In this document: positions 7,886 through 16,457 of the stretch, in pieces
Numbering within the stretch: the first letter of the stretch is position 1
Layout of the letters: each line of letters opens with the position of its first letter
Assembly: GCF_016907365.1 (NCBI RefSeq)
Contig: NZ_JAFBBV010000001.1
Span: forward strand, 744,001 to 808,000
Length of the DNA: 64,000 nucleotides
Reading direction: 5' to 3'
Source of the DNA: Oerskovia paurometabola
GTDB lineage: Bacteria > Actinomycetota > Actinomycetes > Actinomycetales > Cellulomonadaceae
Made by a program: the position numbers and the translations under genes
The notes under the pieces: model-generated
Databases searched by the model: none
What the model saw: the letters and a program-made list of their open reading frames with translations, nothing else
Told to the model about the DNA's origin: nothing

Positions 7886-8286
7886 TCGGCTTCGCGTACC
7901 TCGCTGCGCTCCTCGTCTCGCTCGGCGGTCTCGCCGTGCTCGACCGTCGGTTCCGCCTCGCGTTCTGGGCTGACCCGGCCCGGACGGCGATCACGCTCGT
8001 GGCCGGCGTGCTGTTCTTCCTCGCGTGGGACGTCGCGGGGCTCGCCCTCGGGATCTTCGCGCGCGGCGACTCGCCCCACATGACCGGGCTCCAGCTCGCC
8101 CCCGAGCTGCCCGTCGAGGAGGCCGTCTTCCTCACGCTCCTGTGCTACAACACCCTGCTCGTCTGGCGGTTCCTCGACCTGCGTGCGCGGGAGCGCGCAG
8201 CCCGGCGGACGGACGGTGGTGCCAGGAGAGCGGACGAGGCACCCGCGCGCGCCGCGGACGGTCCGACGACGGGAGCGGGCGCATGA
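7882..8286 (+). CDS. crtYe: C50 carotenoid epsilon-cyclase subunit A
   Basis: This 134-residue membrane protein of the heterodimeric lycopene-cyclase-domain family has three hydrophobic segments. It carries the conserved stretch FARGDSPHMTGLQLAPELPV followed by EEAVFLTLLCYNTL. With CrtYf it cyclises the ends of the C50 chain made by CrtEb. The C-terminal 35 residues are charged and probably disordered. GTG 7882 overlaps the crtI stop and the gene's stop overlaps the crtYf ATG. Whether the product is decaprenoxanthin (epsilon rings) or sarcinaxanthin (gamma rings) cannot be read from sequence; gene order resembles Corynebacterium more than Micrococcus. Confidence 0.9.
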   Translation: MIGFAYLAALLVSLGGLAVLDRRFRLAFWADPARTAITLVAGVLFFLAWDVAGLALGIFARGDSPHMTGLQLAPELPVEEAVFLTLLCYNTLLVWRFLDLRARERAARRTDGGARRADEAPARAADGPTTGAGA

Positions 8287-8597
8287 CCAACATCGTCCTG
8301 AACCTCGTCGTGATCGCGCTCGTCGCGGTCGTCACGGTGTGGACGCTCCGGCGCCACCGGGCGGGGCCGCTCCTGTGGACGGCAGCGGTCATGGTGGTCC
8401 TGACGCTGGTGTTCGACACGATCATGATCGCCGTCGGGCTGTACACCTACGCTCCCGACAAGATCCTCGGGATCTACCTCGCCGGGGCGCCGCTCGAGGA
8501 CTTCGCCTACCCGCTGGCCGCGGTGCTGCTGCTGCCCGCGGTATGGAACTGGGTCGGGGACGGTCGACGCCGTCGGCACGCGGGAGGGCAGTCGTGA
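8283..8597 (+). CDS. crtYf: C50 carotenoid epsilon-cyclase subunit B
   Basis: This is a 104-residue partner of CrtYe with three transmembrane segments and the family signature GIYLAGAPLEDFAYPLAAVL near residues 62-81. The conserved PLEDF acidic residue matches the PVEEA motif of its partner and is thought to contribute to the acid-base cyclisation chemistry. ATG 8283 overlaps the crtYe stop, and the next gene starts at a GTG overlapping this stop, consistent with stoichiometric production of a membrane complex. Confidence 0.9.
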   Translation: MTNIVLNLVVIALVAVVTVWTLRRHRAGPLLWTAAVMVVLTLVFDTIMIAVGLYTYAPDKILGIYLAGAPLEDFAYPLAAVLLLPAVWNWVGDGRRRRHAGGQS

Positions 8598-9514
8598 CCG
8601 GGGTCGCGGTCGAGCCGGGGGCTGCGCCGGGGCCGCTCGTCGCGCTCCGGGAGATCGTCGCCGCCTCGCGCCCGTTCTCCTGGATCAACACCGCGTACCC
8701 CTTCGCGGCGGGCTACCTGGTCGCCACCGGGGGACGGGTCGACGCCACGCTCGTCGTCGGGACGCTCTACTTCCTGATCCCGTACAACCTGCTGATGTAC
8801 GGGATCAACGACGTGTTCGACTACGCGTCCGACCTGCGCAACCCGCGCAAGGGCGGGATCGAGGGAGCGCTCGCGGACCCCGCGACCGCACGGACCACCC
8901 ACCGGCGCATCCTGTGGGCGTGCGTCGTCGCGAACGCGCCGTTCCTCGCATGGTTGCTCCTCCAGGGCGACGTCGCCGCGAACCTGACGCTCGCCGTCGT
9001 GGTCTTCCTCGTCGTGGCCTACTCGGCGCCCGTGCTGCGCTTCAAGGAGCGTCCGTTCCTCGACTCGTTCACCTCGGCCATGCACTTCGTGGGGCCCCTG
9101 CTCTACGCGCTCGTGCTCGTCGGGACGGACCTCGGAGCACGGACCGTGTGGCCCGTGCTCGTGGCGTTCGTGCTGTGGGGGGCCGCGTCGCACGCGTTCG
9201 GCGCGGTGCAGGACGTGCGGGCCGACCGGGAGGGCGGGATCGGCTCGGTCGCGACCGTGATCGGGGCGCACCGGACGGTCGTCGTCGCGGCGACCGCCTA
9301 CCTCGTGGCCGCGGGGCTGCTCGCGCTGCTCCCGTGGCCGGGGTGGCTCGCCGCGGTCCTGCCGCTGCCCTACCTCGTCAACGTGGCGTCCTTCTGGACG
9401 GTGCGCGACGACGACTGCGAGCGGGCGAACGCGGGCTGGCGTCGCTTCCTCTGGCTCAACCTGGTGACAGGGTTCCTCGTGACGATGCTGCTCATCGCCG
9501 CCACCTGGGGCTGA
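8594..9514 (+). CDS. crtEb: Lycopene elongase (UbiA-type prenyltransferase)
   Basis: This is a 306-residue integral membrane prenyltransferase with about eight hydrophobic segments. The first aspartate-rich motif is NDVFDYASDLRNPRKGG and the second DVRADREGG, as in the UbiA superfamily. CrtEb enzymes add dimethylallyl units to both ends of lycopene, giving flavuxanthin-type C50 products for the cyclase. Start GTG 8594 overlaps crtYf. It is the last operon gene and is followed by a strong bidirectional terminator. No glycosyltransferase, cmrA-like exporter or carotenoid hydroxylase gene accompanies the cluster. Confidence 0.92.
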   Translation: MTGVAVEPGAAPGPLVALREIVAASRPFSWINTAYPFAAGYLVATGGRVDATLVVGTLYFLIPYNLLMYGINDVFDYASDLRNPRKGGIEGALADPATARTTHRRILWACVVANAPFLAWLLLQGDVAANLTLAVVVFLVVAYSAPVLRFKERPFLDSFTSAMHFVGPLLYALVLVGTDLGARTVWPVLVAFVLWGAASHAFGAVQDVRADREGGIGSVATVIGAHRTVVVAATAYLVAAGLLALLPWPGWLAAVLPLPYLVNVASFWTVRDDDCERANAGWRRFLWLNLVTGFLVTMLLIAATWG

Positions 9515-9552
9515 CGCCTGGGTCCGACCCCTGGGTCGAGGTCCCGCGGACG

Positions 9553-9590
9553 ACGACGGCCGCCGTTCCTCGCGGAACGGCGGCCGTCGT
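9553..9590. terminator. Bidirectional terminator between crtEb and M15 peptidase
   Basis: A 17-bp perfect stem (9553-9569 with 9574-9590) carries a TCGC tetraloop. It lies between two convergent genes and can serve both strands. Confidence 0.85.
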
Positions 9591-9608
9591 GCTCGTGGCA
9601 GACCCAGG

Positions 9609-10952
9609 TCAGTACGTGGTGCCGTACTCCCAGTGCCACGCCTCGGGCTTGGAGCCGCCCTGGCGTGCCCACTCGGGGTTGTCCCAGCCGTAGGCCGGGG
9701 CGTTCGCGCGCATCCAGGCGTACTGGGCGCTGCCGAAGCTGCTGATGCCGCCGCCGAGGTCGAGCGCCTGCGCCATGCCGTGGTTCGACGTCCCCGGGGC
9801 CGCCGCGAGGTAGCCCTTCGACGCCTTGACCGCGACCTGCGAGCCGAACGAGCGGTAGGACGACGTCACCGAGATGTCGGTGCCGAACGCCGCCCGGTAG
9901 GCCACGTTGAGCTGCTCGAGCTGGTAGGCCGCGTCGCAGCGCACGAGCTGGCCGGGCGCGAAGCTCGGCGAGCACAAGAGGCTCTCGGGGATGGTGCCGT
10001 TCGAGTAGCCAGCGGTGCTGTTCGCCCAGGCCGCGAGCTGTGCCGCCATCGCGGCACGCTGGGCGGCCTCCTCCGCAGCCTGCTGGGCCGCGATCTCCTC
10101 GGCCGTCGGTGCCGGCTGGACCGAGACCGCGACGGCAGCGGCGTCGAGCACCGTGCGCAGCGCCTCGGTCGCAGCCCCGATCTCCGTGGTCGTCGGCGCG
10201 ACCTGCGCATGGTCGATCACCGGGTCGGCCGTGGTGCCGGCGGTCACCGCACCGGTGGTCGCCTGGTCCGTCGTCGTCTGCGCCGCCTCCTCCGGGGAGG
10301 TGGTCGCGGTGTCGGTCGAGGCCTCAGGGGCCTCGGCCGTGCCGTCGGTCGTGAGGGGCTCGCGACCGTCGGCTCCGGCACGGCTCGCGCGGAACGTGTC
10401 GCGGCCGTCGAGGGTCTCGTCGGCGCTCGTCCCGTCGGCGGTGCCGGCGGCGAGGGTCGTGGCGTCGTCCAGGGACGCGCTCGTGTCGAGAGCCGCGCCC
10501 GTCTCGAGGGCGGTGCTCGCGGCGAGCGTGGGGTCGGTCGCCGACCCGATCGTGGTCGTCCCACGCGCCGCCGTCTCGGACGTGCGCGTGACGTCCAGGA
10601 GCTGGCGGAGCTGGTCGCGGGTCGCAGTGACCTGGGCGAGCTGCTCGGGTGTCAAGGAGGACGTGCCCTCGCTCGCCAGGTACTCGGCGCGGACGAGCTG
10701 GGTGCTGGCCGCGTCGAGCGCCGACTTCTCCTCGGGGGTCGTCGCGACGGGTCCGGCGGCACTCGTGACCGGTGCGGACGCCGATGCGGTCGCGGCCTGG
10801 GAGCCGTCGGGAGACGTGGTCATGCTGGCCGCACCTGCCGTGGTGGTCACGGCGACCGTGGCGAGGGCTGCCGCGATCGCGAAGGGGGAGCGGCGGCGCA
10901 GGGAACGCCCGGGGAGGGTCGCGGCGAAGCGACGCTGGGAGTGCTTCCCCAT
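9609..10952 (-). CDS. Secreted M15-family (VanY-like) D-alanyl-D-alanine carboxypeptidase with long low-complexity spacer
   Basis: This protein has 447 residues. A twin-basic N-terminus and a hydrophobic segment ending AGAA (about residues 24-43) form a signal peptide or anchor. Residues 45-330 are almost entirely A, T, S, E, D and Q, an extended linker that includes a run of AAEEAAQRAAMAAQLAAWA and probable helices. The last 100 residues are the M15 catalytic domain: SYRSFGSQ, the zinc motif SNHGMAQALDLG and EAWHWEYG. It likely trims peptidoglycan stem peptides outside the cell. ATG 10952 has a GAGAGGGGG ribosome site. It is convergent with the crt operon. Confidence 0.85.
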   Translation of the reverse strand: MGKHSQRRFAATLPGRSLRRRSPFAIAAALATVAVTTTAGAASMTTSPDGSQAATASASAPVTSAAGPVATTPEEKSALDAASTQLVRAEYLASEGTSSLTPEQLAQVTATRDQLRQLLDVTRTSETAARGTTTIGSATDPTLAASTALETGAALDTSASLDDATTLAAGTADGTSADETLDGRDTFRASRAGADGREPLTTDGTAEAPEASTDTATTSPEEAAQTTTDQATTGAVTAGTTADPVIDHAQVAPTTTEIGAATEALRTVLDAAAVAVSVQPAPTAEEIAAQQAAEEAAQRAAMAAQLAAWANSTAGYSNGTIPESLLCSPSFAPGQLVRCDAAYQLEQLNVAYRAAFGTDISVTSSYRSFGSQVAVKASKGYLAAAPGTSNHGMAQALDLGGGISSFGSAQYAWMRANAPAYGWDNPEWARQGGSKPEAWHWEYGTTY

Positions 10953-11401
10953 CAACGGCCCCCTCTCGCGCGCAGGCCCGGCCCGTCGGCTGCGCCGAGG
11001 GGAGCGGTGTCGAGGAGAGCGGTGCCGAAGGGGGAGGTCGTGCGGTCGTCGGCGCCCGGGAGCGGGCGGCGCCCTGCAGGCGCGGCGAAGCTGAGCGGTG
11101 CAGTTGTCACGGTGTTCGGATGTTCCGTTCGTCGGGCCGAGGCCGGGACCGCGTGCGCACTGCGGCTGTCGAGCGGGAGCTCGACGCCGTACCGTGCCGT
11201 CGCGGTGACGGGAGTCGTTCTTGGAGCCTCAGCAGCCTGAGTCGCGGCGCGTCCGGATGACGTGGGAGCCGCGTGCGCCGGCAGATGGGATGCGAGGACG
11301 GTCCTCGGTGCCTGCCAACTCGTTCCATCTTCAACTACGTTTGTGAGCGGTCTGGCCTTGTCGAGCAAGGATCCGCTGGCGATGGTGTGCCGGGTCCGGG
11401 C
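10953..11401. other. Intergenic region upstream of the M15 peptidase
   Basis: This gap of about 450 bases lies between two minus-strand genes and must hold the promoter and 5' leader of the M15 gene. Several short GC-rich hairpins are possible (for example GTCGAG...CTCGAC around 11169-11186). I looked for a c-di-AMP (ydaO) riboswitch, which often precedes actinobacterial wall-hydrolase genes, and did not recognise its conserved core. No convincing coding sequence is present. Confidence 0.4.
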
Positions 11402-12838
11402 CTATTCGGTGAAGAAGGTACGACCGACGCGTCTCGCGTCGCGAGTCAGCGCCGTACCCACGAGCATGCCCAACGCGATCGCGAAGACGGCGACGACGGC
11501 GTTCGCGATGTCGGACACAGAACCCGTGTCCCCCGCCACGAGCTCCGACAGCCCCAGGAAGCTCAGGGCGCCCGGCACCAGGAGCCAGAAGGCCGGGAGC
11601 GTCGTGATGATGGCCGGGGGACCGGTGCGGGTCCGTTCGACGAGCGTCGCGAGCGGCACGATCACGAGCGCGCCGAAGAAGCCGGAGATCTCCGGGGCGA
11701 TGTAGGACCCCACGAGCTGGGCCGCGTACGCCGCGAACAGGACCACGAGCACCCAGGGCAGGCTCCGGCGCGGGGTGGAGGAGAAGAACATCTGCCCGAC
11801 GCCCACGAGCACGACCCCGATCCACGGGGCCCACCACCCCATCCGCTCGCCGCCGTGCCCGGCGACCAGGTCACCGGCGACCGCTGCACCGGCCACGACG
11901 CCGAACACGAGCAGCAGCAGCTGGGCGACCCCGTAGAGGAGCCTGCTCGCACCCGAGACGATCTGGTTGCTCGTGAGCTCGATCGCCGCGACGGTCAGGA
12001 CCGACCCTGGCAGGAAGCTGATGAGCGGCGGGACCAGGACCTGCAGCGGGCTGTCGCCGAGCCAGGGGTGCACCACCTGGATCGCCAGGACCGTCACGAG
12101 GAAGGCCGCGACGACGGGCAGGGCCGTACTGAGCGTGGGCCAGCGTGCGGCGAGCCACCGCAGCACCCCGACGCCGAGCCCGAGCACCAGGAAGACGGGC
12201 AGCAGATCCAGGGTCGGGTTGAGGATCAGCCCGAAGCCCAGCGTCAGGATCGCGTGCCCGACGATCGTGAGCACGGCACCGAACCGGGCCGGCTGGCGCC
12301 GGATCGCGCGCAGCTCGGTGCGCGCGTCGGCGAGGTCGATCGTCTGGGAGCGCAGCTTGCGGATGACCGCGTAGAGCGCGCCGATCTGGTCGAGGTCCAG
12401 CCCGCTGCCCGCGGCGTCGGTGAAGTCCGTGACGACTCCGGAGGCGGTCTGCACGCGGATGAAGACGCACGTCGGCAGCACCAGGGTCTGCACGGTGTGC
12501 GCGCCGTGCAGGTCGGCGACCTGCTTGAGGACGTCCTGGGCGTCGTTGACCGACTGCCCTGAGTCGAGCATCGCCCGTCCGAGCGTGCGGAGCAGGGGGA
12601 CCAGGTCGGGCGAGATCTCCGGGACGTCGGGCTCGTCGTCGGGGGTGGCCTCGTTGCCGAGCGCCTGCAGGACGCGCCGGAAGGTCGAGGGGGCGTGGCG
12701 GAGCCCGGCGAGCAGGGGGAGCCGGTGCCGGGGCCGGGGCGCGGGGTCGGGGTCCTCGGCGGAGGAGGGGTCGGTCTCCGTGGCGTGCGGCGAGGTGTCC
12801 CGGGGGTCGGCCGCGGGGGCGTCGTCGGGCGGCGTCAC
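11402..12838 (-). CDS. ThrE-family threonine/serine exporter
   Basis: This protein of about 478 residues carries both halves of the ThrE family. A cytoplasmic N-terminal domain (LLRTLGRAMLDSGQSVNDAQ, about residues 80-100; GAHTVQTLVLPTCVFIR) precedes about ten transmembrane helices. These include TIVGHAILTLGFGLILNPT and ISFLPGSVLTVAAIELTSNQ, and near the C-terminus FWLLVPGALSFLGLSELVAG. The role is proton-driven export of threonine or serine, by family knowledge. The start is uncertain: GTG 12838 is the best in-frame candidate after the upstream gene ends, but its ribosome site is weak. The first 70 residues are acidic, proline-rich and probably disordered. Confidence 0.8.
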   Translation of the reverse strand: MTPPDDAPAADPRDTSPHATETDPSSAEDPDPAPRPRHRLPLLAGLRHAPSTFRRVLQALGNEATPDDEPDVPEISPDLVPLLRTLGRAMLDSGQSVNDAQDVLKQVADLHGAHTVQTLVLPTCVFIRVQTASGVVTDFTDAAGSGLDLDQIGALYAVIRKLRSQTIDLADARTELRAIRRQPARFGAVLTIVGHAILTLGFGLILNPTLDLLPVFLVLGLGVGVLRWLAARWPTLSTALPVVAAFLVTVLAIQVVHPWLGDSPLQVLVPPLISFLPGSVLTVAAIELTSNQIVSGASRLLYGVAQLLLLVFGVVAGAAVAGDLVAGHGGERMGWWAPWIGVVLVGVGQMFFSSTPRRSLPWVLVVLFAAYAAQLVGSYIAPEISGFFGALVIVPLATLVERTRTGPPAIITTLPAFWLLVPGALSFLGLSELVAGDTGSVSDIANAVVAVFAIALGMLVGTALTRDARRVGRTFFTE

Positions 12839-12876
12839 CTGTTCCGGTGGCGCGTCCGCGGGAGGGCCCTCGGCGT

Positions 12877-13359
12877 TCAGGTCGCCACCCCGCGTCCGTC
12901 CGCCGGGCCGGGGGCCGCTGACGGGCGCACCGAGGGCGGACCCGACGACGCCGCGACCAGGTGCAGGAGAGCCTCGCCGTAGGCGTCGGCCGGGTCGTAG
13001 CCGCGGAACGTGAGCGGGTGCCCGCCGAGCTCGATCTCGACGAGGTAGGCGGGGACGTCGTCGTCCTCGACGAATCGTTGGAGCCAGCGGAAGGTGCCGC
13101 CCAGCAGGGCGCGGAGCTGTGGCTCGAGCGGGTGCCAGAGCGCGTCCTCGAGGGCCACGGAGTCGAGCGCCCACTCGGTCGTGCCGTTGAAGCCGAGGAT
13201 CACGCCGGTGTCGAACTCGTGGGGCTCGATGGTCATGTCGCTCACGGTGAAGAGGTCGCCCGTGGGGCCGGTGGCCAGGAGCCGGAAGCGGTCGCCGGAC
13301 TCGGGGTGCCAGCGCACCCCGGCCTCGCGCAGGGCGAGGGCCAGGTCCCAGGAGATCAT
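12877..13359 (-). CDS. Conserved actinobacterial protein (often annotated as CpaE-like pilus assembly protein)
   Basis: This is a 160-residue soluble protein. The segments MISWDLALALREAGVRW, FTVSDMTIE, GFNGTTEWALDSV and LRALLGGTFRWLQRF match a small conserved family of Actinobacteria that databases frequently call pilus assembly protein CpaE. I see no P-loop, so a true CpaE ATPase role is not supported. ATG 13359 has no ribosome site but a CATACT hexamer (13366-13371 on this strand) six bases upstream, suggesting a leaderless transcript. The C-terminal 20 residues are Pro/Ala-rich. It lies 38 bases upstream of the ThrE gene and may be co-transcribed with it. Confidence 0.6.
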   Translation of the reverse strand: MISWDLALALREAGVRWHPESGDRFRLLATGPTGDLFTVSDMTIEPHEFDTGVILGFNGTTEWALDSVALEDALWHPLEPQLRALLGGTFRWLQRFVEDDDVPAYLVEIELGGHPLTFRGYDPADAYGEALLHLVAASSGPPSVRPSAAPGPADGRGVAT

Positions 13360-13537
13360 CTGGCCAGTATGGTCGGGCGGGCCGGACCGTGCCCCCTGGA
13401 GGTGGCGTCCGGAACAGCCGAGGGTGACGCCACGTCCCACCGAGGGCGACGCTCCCGCAGGCCCTTCACCCGCTCGCGCGAGACAGTAGGGGAAGGACTC
13501 CCGCAGCCCGCGGGGCCCCCAGCACGGGGAGGTCGGC

Positions 13538-13897
13538 ATGACCGGGACGTTCGCGACCGTCGACGACTACATCGGCTCGTTCCCGCCCGAGACCCAGGCG
13601 GTCCTGCAGGAGATGCGGCGCACGATCCACCGGGTCGTGCCCGACGCCGGCGAGAAGATCAGCTACCAGATCCCGGCCGTCACGGCGCAGGGTCGGGTCA
13701 TCGTGTACTTCGCGGGGTGGAAGCACCACGTGAGCCTGTACCCCGTGCCCGACGGCGACGAGGACTTCGAGCGGCTCGTCGCCCCCTACCGGGCCTCCAA
13801 GGGGACGCTCAAGTTCATGCTCTCGGAACCGATCCCGTACGGCGTGATCGAGACGGTCTCGCGGCACCTGCTCGACCAGTACGGGGCCTCGGCGTAG
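13538..13897 (+). CDS. DUF1801 / iron-chaperone-like (YdhG-type) protein
   Basis: This 119-residue protein of the DUF1801 family has the frataxin-like alpha-beta fold. FATVDDYIGSFPPETQAVLQEM, the central EKISYQIPAV, and the KGTLKFMLSEPIP segment before a final helix are the family hallmarks. Some members are called intracellular iron chaperones, but the biochemical role of most is not established. An AGGTCGG sequence precedes the ATG. It stands alone, divergent from the preceding gene. Confidence 0.75.
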   Translation: MTGTFATVDDYIGSFPPETQAVLQEMRRTIHRVVPDAGEKISYQIPAVTAQGRVIVYFAGWKHHVSLYPVPDGDEDFERLVAPYRASKGTLKFMLSEPIPYGVIETVSRHLLDQYGASA

Positions 13898-14017
13898 CGC
13901 GGGCTCGGGCCGGGCGAGGCCCGGCGACCCCTCGAGCGCGCCCACCTGTCGGGACGTGTCGTCCCACGGTCGCCGGGTGTCACACCCACGAAACGTCGGC
14001 GTCGTGTACTCGCCCTC

Positions 14018-14614
14018 ATGACCGTTCCTCCCACGTGCACGGCCGGGCGATCCCCGGACCGACCCGTCACCGTCTCCATCCACCGCCGCATCCACCCTGA
14101 CCTGGTCCCGGACGCGACGCGCTGGGTCCAGGCCGGCGTCAACATAGCCAACACGTACCCGGGCTTCCTCGGGTCGGGCTGGGTGCGCGCCGCGAAGGAC
14201 TCGCACGACTGGCACATGCTCTACCGCTTCGCCGACGAGGCGACGCTCGACGCCTGGGACTCCTCGCCCGAGCGGGTCGCGTGGCTCCAGGAGGGGCAGG
14301 GGCTCGTCGAGGAGCAGCGCGTCGAGCGCAGGACGGGCATCGAGGGGTGGTTCGACGCGCCCGCCCGCGTCGAGGAGCCGCAGATCAGCGCCGACCGGGC
14401 GCCGGCCCGCTGGAAGCAGTCGGTGAGCATCTGGCTGGGGTTCTTCCCGGTGAACCTCGCGTTCACGCTGCTCATGTCCTGGGCGGTCCCGAGCTTCGGC
14501 GAGCTGCCCGTGGTCCCGAGGGTGCTCGTGACGACGCTCGTGCTGACCCCGATCATGACGTACGCGGTGCTGCCGTGGGTGACCGGCCGTCTGGCACCGT
14601 GGTTGGCGCGCTGA
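14018..14614 (+). CDS. Antibiotic-biosynthesis-monooxygenase (ABM) domain protein with two membrane helices
   Basis: This is a 198-residue protein. Residues 15-105 form an ABM-type dimeric alpha-beta barrel (VTVSIHRRIHPDLVPDATRWVQ ... DWHMLYRFADEATLDAWDSSPERVAWL). A linker and two transmembrane segments follow (about 134-157 and 163-185, KQSVSIWLGFFPVNLAFTLL and VLVTTLVLTPIMTYAVLPW). The membrane-attached ABM form is widespread in Actinobacteria with unknown substrate. A TGTACT hexamer sits seven bases before the ATG with no ribosome site, so it may be leaderless. Confidence 0.75.
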   Translation: MTVPPTCTAGRSPDRPVTVSIHRRIHPDLVPDATRWVQAGVNIANTYPGFLGSGWVRAAKDSHDWHMLYRFADEATLDAWDSSPERVAWLQEGQGLVEEQRVERRTGIEGWFDAPARVEEPQISADRAPARWKQSVSIWLGFFPVNLAFTLLMSWAVPSFGELPVVPRVLVTTLVLTPIMTYAVLPWVTGRLAPWLAR

Positions 14615-14727
14615 GGCGCGCGTGGCCCGTCACGCCCCGGTCGAGCGCGTGCTCCCTGGCCTGTGAGGACCGTCTCATTCGGTGCCTGTCCGGGCGTCGC
14701 CCGCCCCGCGCACCTAGCGTGGACGGA

Positions 14728-16352
14728 TGGACGAAGAGATCGAGAGCGCGACCGACGTCGCCCTGACCCTGGCCGCCGTCGCGGGAGCGCTCGTGGCCGC
14801 GTTCGTGCTGGGCACGATCATCTCGGCGATCACGAACCGCCTCGGGCGGCGCAGCGAGCTCGCGCGGGACATCTCGAAGCGGCTGCGCCGCCCCGACCGT
14901 GCGGTGCTGATGGTCGTCGCGGTGTGGATCGCGGTGCGGGTCACGACGGACGCGTCGGTCGCGTGGCGGCCCGCGGTCGAGCACGCGCTGCTCGTCGCGC
15001 TCATCGCCGCCGGTGCGTGGTGGGTGGGGGCGCTCGCGTTCGTCCTGGAGGACAGCGCGCTCAAGCGCTTCCGGGTCGACGTCGTCGACAACCGGCACGC
15101 CCGGCGCATCCGCACGCAGATCATCGTGGTGCGACGCCTGACGGTCGCGATCATCGTGATCTGCGCGATCGCCGCGGTGCTCCTGACGTTCCCCGCGGCG
15201 CGGGCCGCGGGCGCGAGCATCCTCGCGTCGGCCGGTGTCATCTCGATCGTCGCGGGCCTCGCGGCGCAGACGTCGCTCGCGAACGTGTTCGCGGGCATGC
15301 AGATCGCGTTCACGGACGGCATCCGGGTCGACGACGTCGTGGTGCTCGAGGGGGAGTGGGGGCGGATCGAGGAGATCACCATGACGTACGTCGTGGTGCA
15401 CCTGTGGGACGACCGGCGCCTCATCATGCCGTGCACCTACTTCACGACGACGCCCTTCCAGAACTGGACGCGGCGGGCCGCGGACCTGCTCGGCACGGTC
15501 GAGCTCGACCTGGACTTCCGGGTGCCGTTCGGCGCCATGCGTGCCGAGCTCAAGCGGCTCCTCGCGCACACCGACCTGTGGGACCAGCGCGTGGGCATCC
15601 TGCAGGTGACCGACGCGATCAACGGCGTGGTCCGGGTGCGAGCGCTCGTGAGCGCCCGCGACGCCCCGACGCTGTTCGACCTCCGGTGCTTCGTGCGCGA
15701 GGGGCTCGTCGAGTGGCTCCAGCGGTCGAGCGCCGACTCGTTGCCCCGCACGCGCTTCGAGGGCGTCGAGGAAGGACGCATCAACGAGGAGCCCGACGTC
15801 GCGCCGGGTCGCACGCAGGAGAAGGGCGCGGCGGCACACCCCGCGATCCCCGAGCGCGAGGTCCACCTCCCGCCCTCCATCCCCGTGGGGCCAGGAATCC
15901 CGGGGCAGCCGCCGCTCTCGACCCGCCAGGCGACCCGGCGCCTGTCGGTGCGCGACAAGGCGAGGGTCATCGGGTCGGTCAGCGCACCACCGGACGTCGT
16001 CGAGACGCGGGTCATGGACCCCGTCGAGGTAGCCGTAGCGGTAGGGCGCGAGGCAGAGGTCGCTCCGGAGGACCTGCCCGGCGGCGCGGCCGAGTCTGCC
16101 TTCTTCAGTGGTACGGCCGAGGGAGTCGAGCGGGCGCAGGCCTTCGCGGGCCCGGGCCAGGAGGTCATCGACGAGCGCGAGGAGACGGCCGAGCGGAACC
16201 GGGTCGAGGACGAACGCGACGCGCCGGCCTCGCCGGACGACGACGAGCGGGACCGCGAGGCTGCGCGCCCCGGCGACAGGGAGCGCCCGGGCGACCGCGA
16301 CCTGGGGCGCGGTGAGTCGCAGGGCGACGGCGGCCACGACGGTGACGCCTGA
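14728..16352 (+). CDS. MscS-family mechanosensitive ion channel with long charged tail
   Basis: This protein of about 541 residues has four or so N-terminal hydrophobic segments. The MscS pore helix and beta domain follow: ILASAGVISIVAGLAAQTSLANVFAGMQIAFTDGIRVDDVV around residues 165-205, with Gly/Ala packing typical of TM3. The first 350 residues are channel and cytoplasmic vestibule; the last 190 are strongly charged (Asp/Arg/Glu/Pro) and look disordered, which is unusual for the family. The start codon lies within one base of 14727; a TAGCGT hexamer ends six bases before it and there is no ribosome site, fitting a leaderless message. The expected role is osmotic safety valve or small solute release. 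Confidence 0.88.
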
Positions 16353-16457
16353 CGCCTGACGCCTGATGCCGACGGTGATGGTCCCGTCAGCCCCGACGTG
16401 ACGCACCCGACCCGCGTCCGCCGCGCCGCGACGCCCGCCCCTGGTTAGGGTCTCGTC

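Noticed and set aside
10953..11370. Possible c-di-AMP riboswitch or small gene upstream of the M15 peptidase
   Set aside because: I could not find the conserved ydaO core elements, and the only frames lack ribosome sites. It was left as an unexplained leader.
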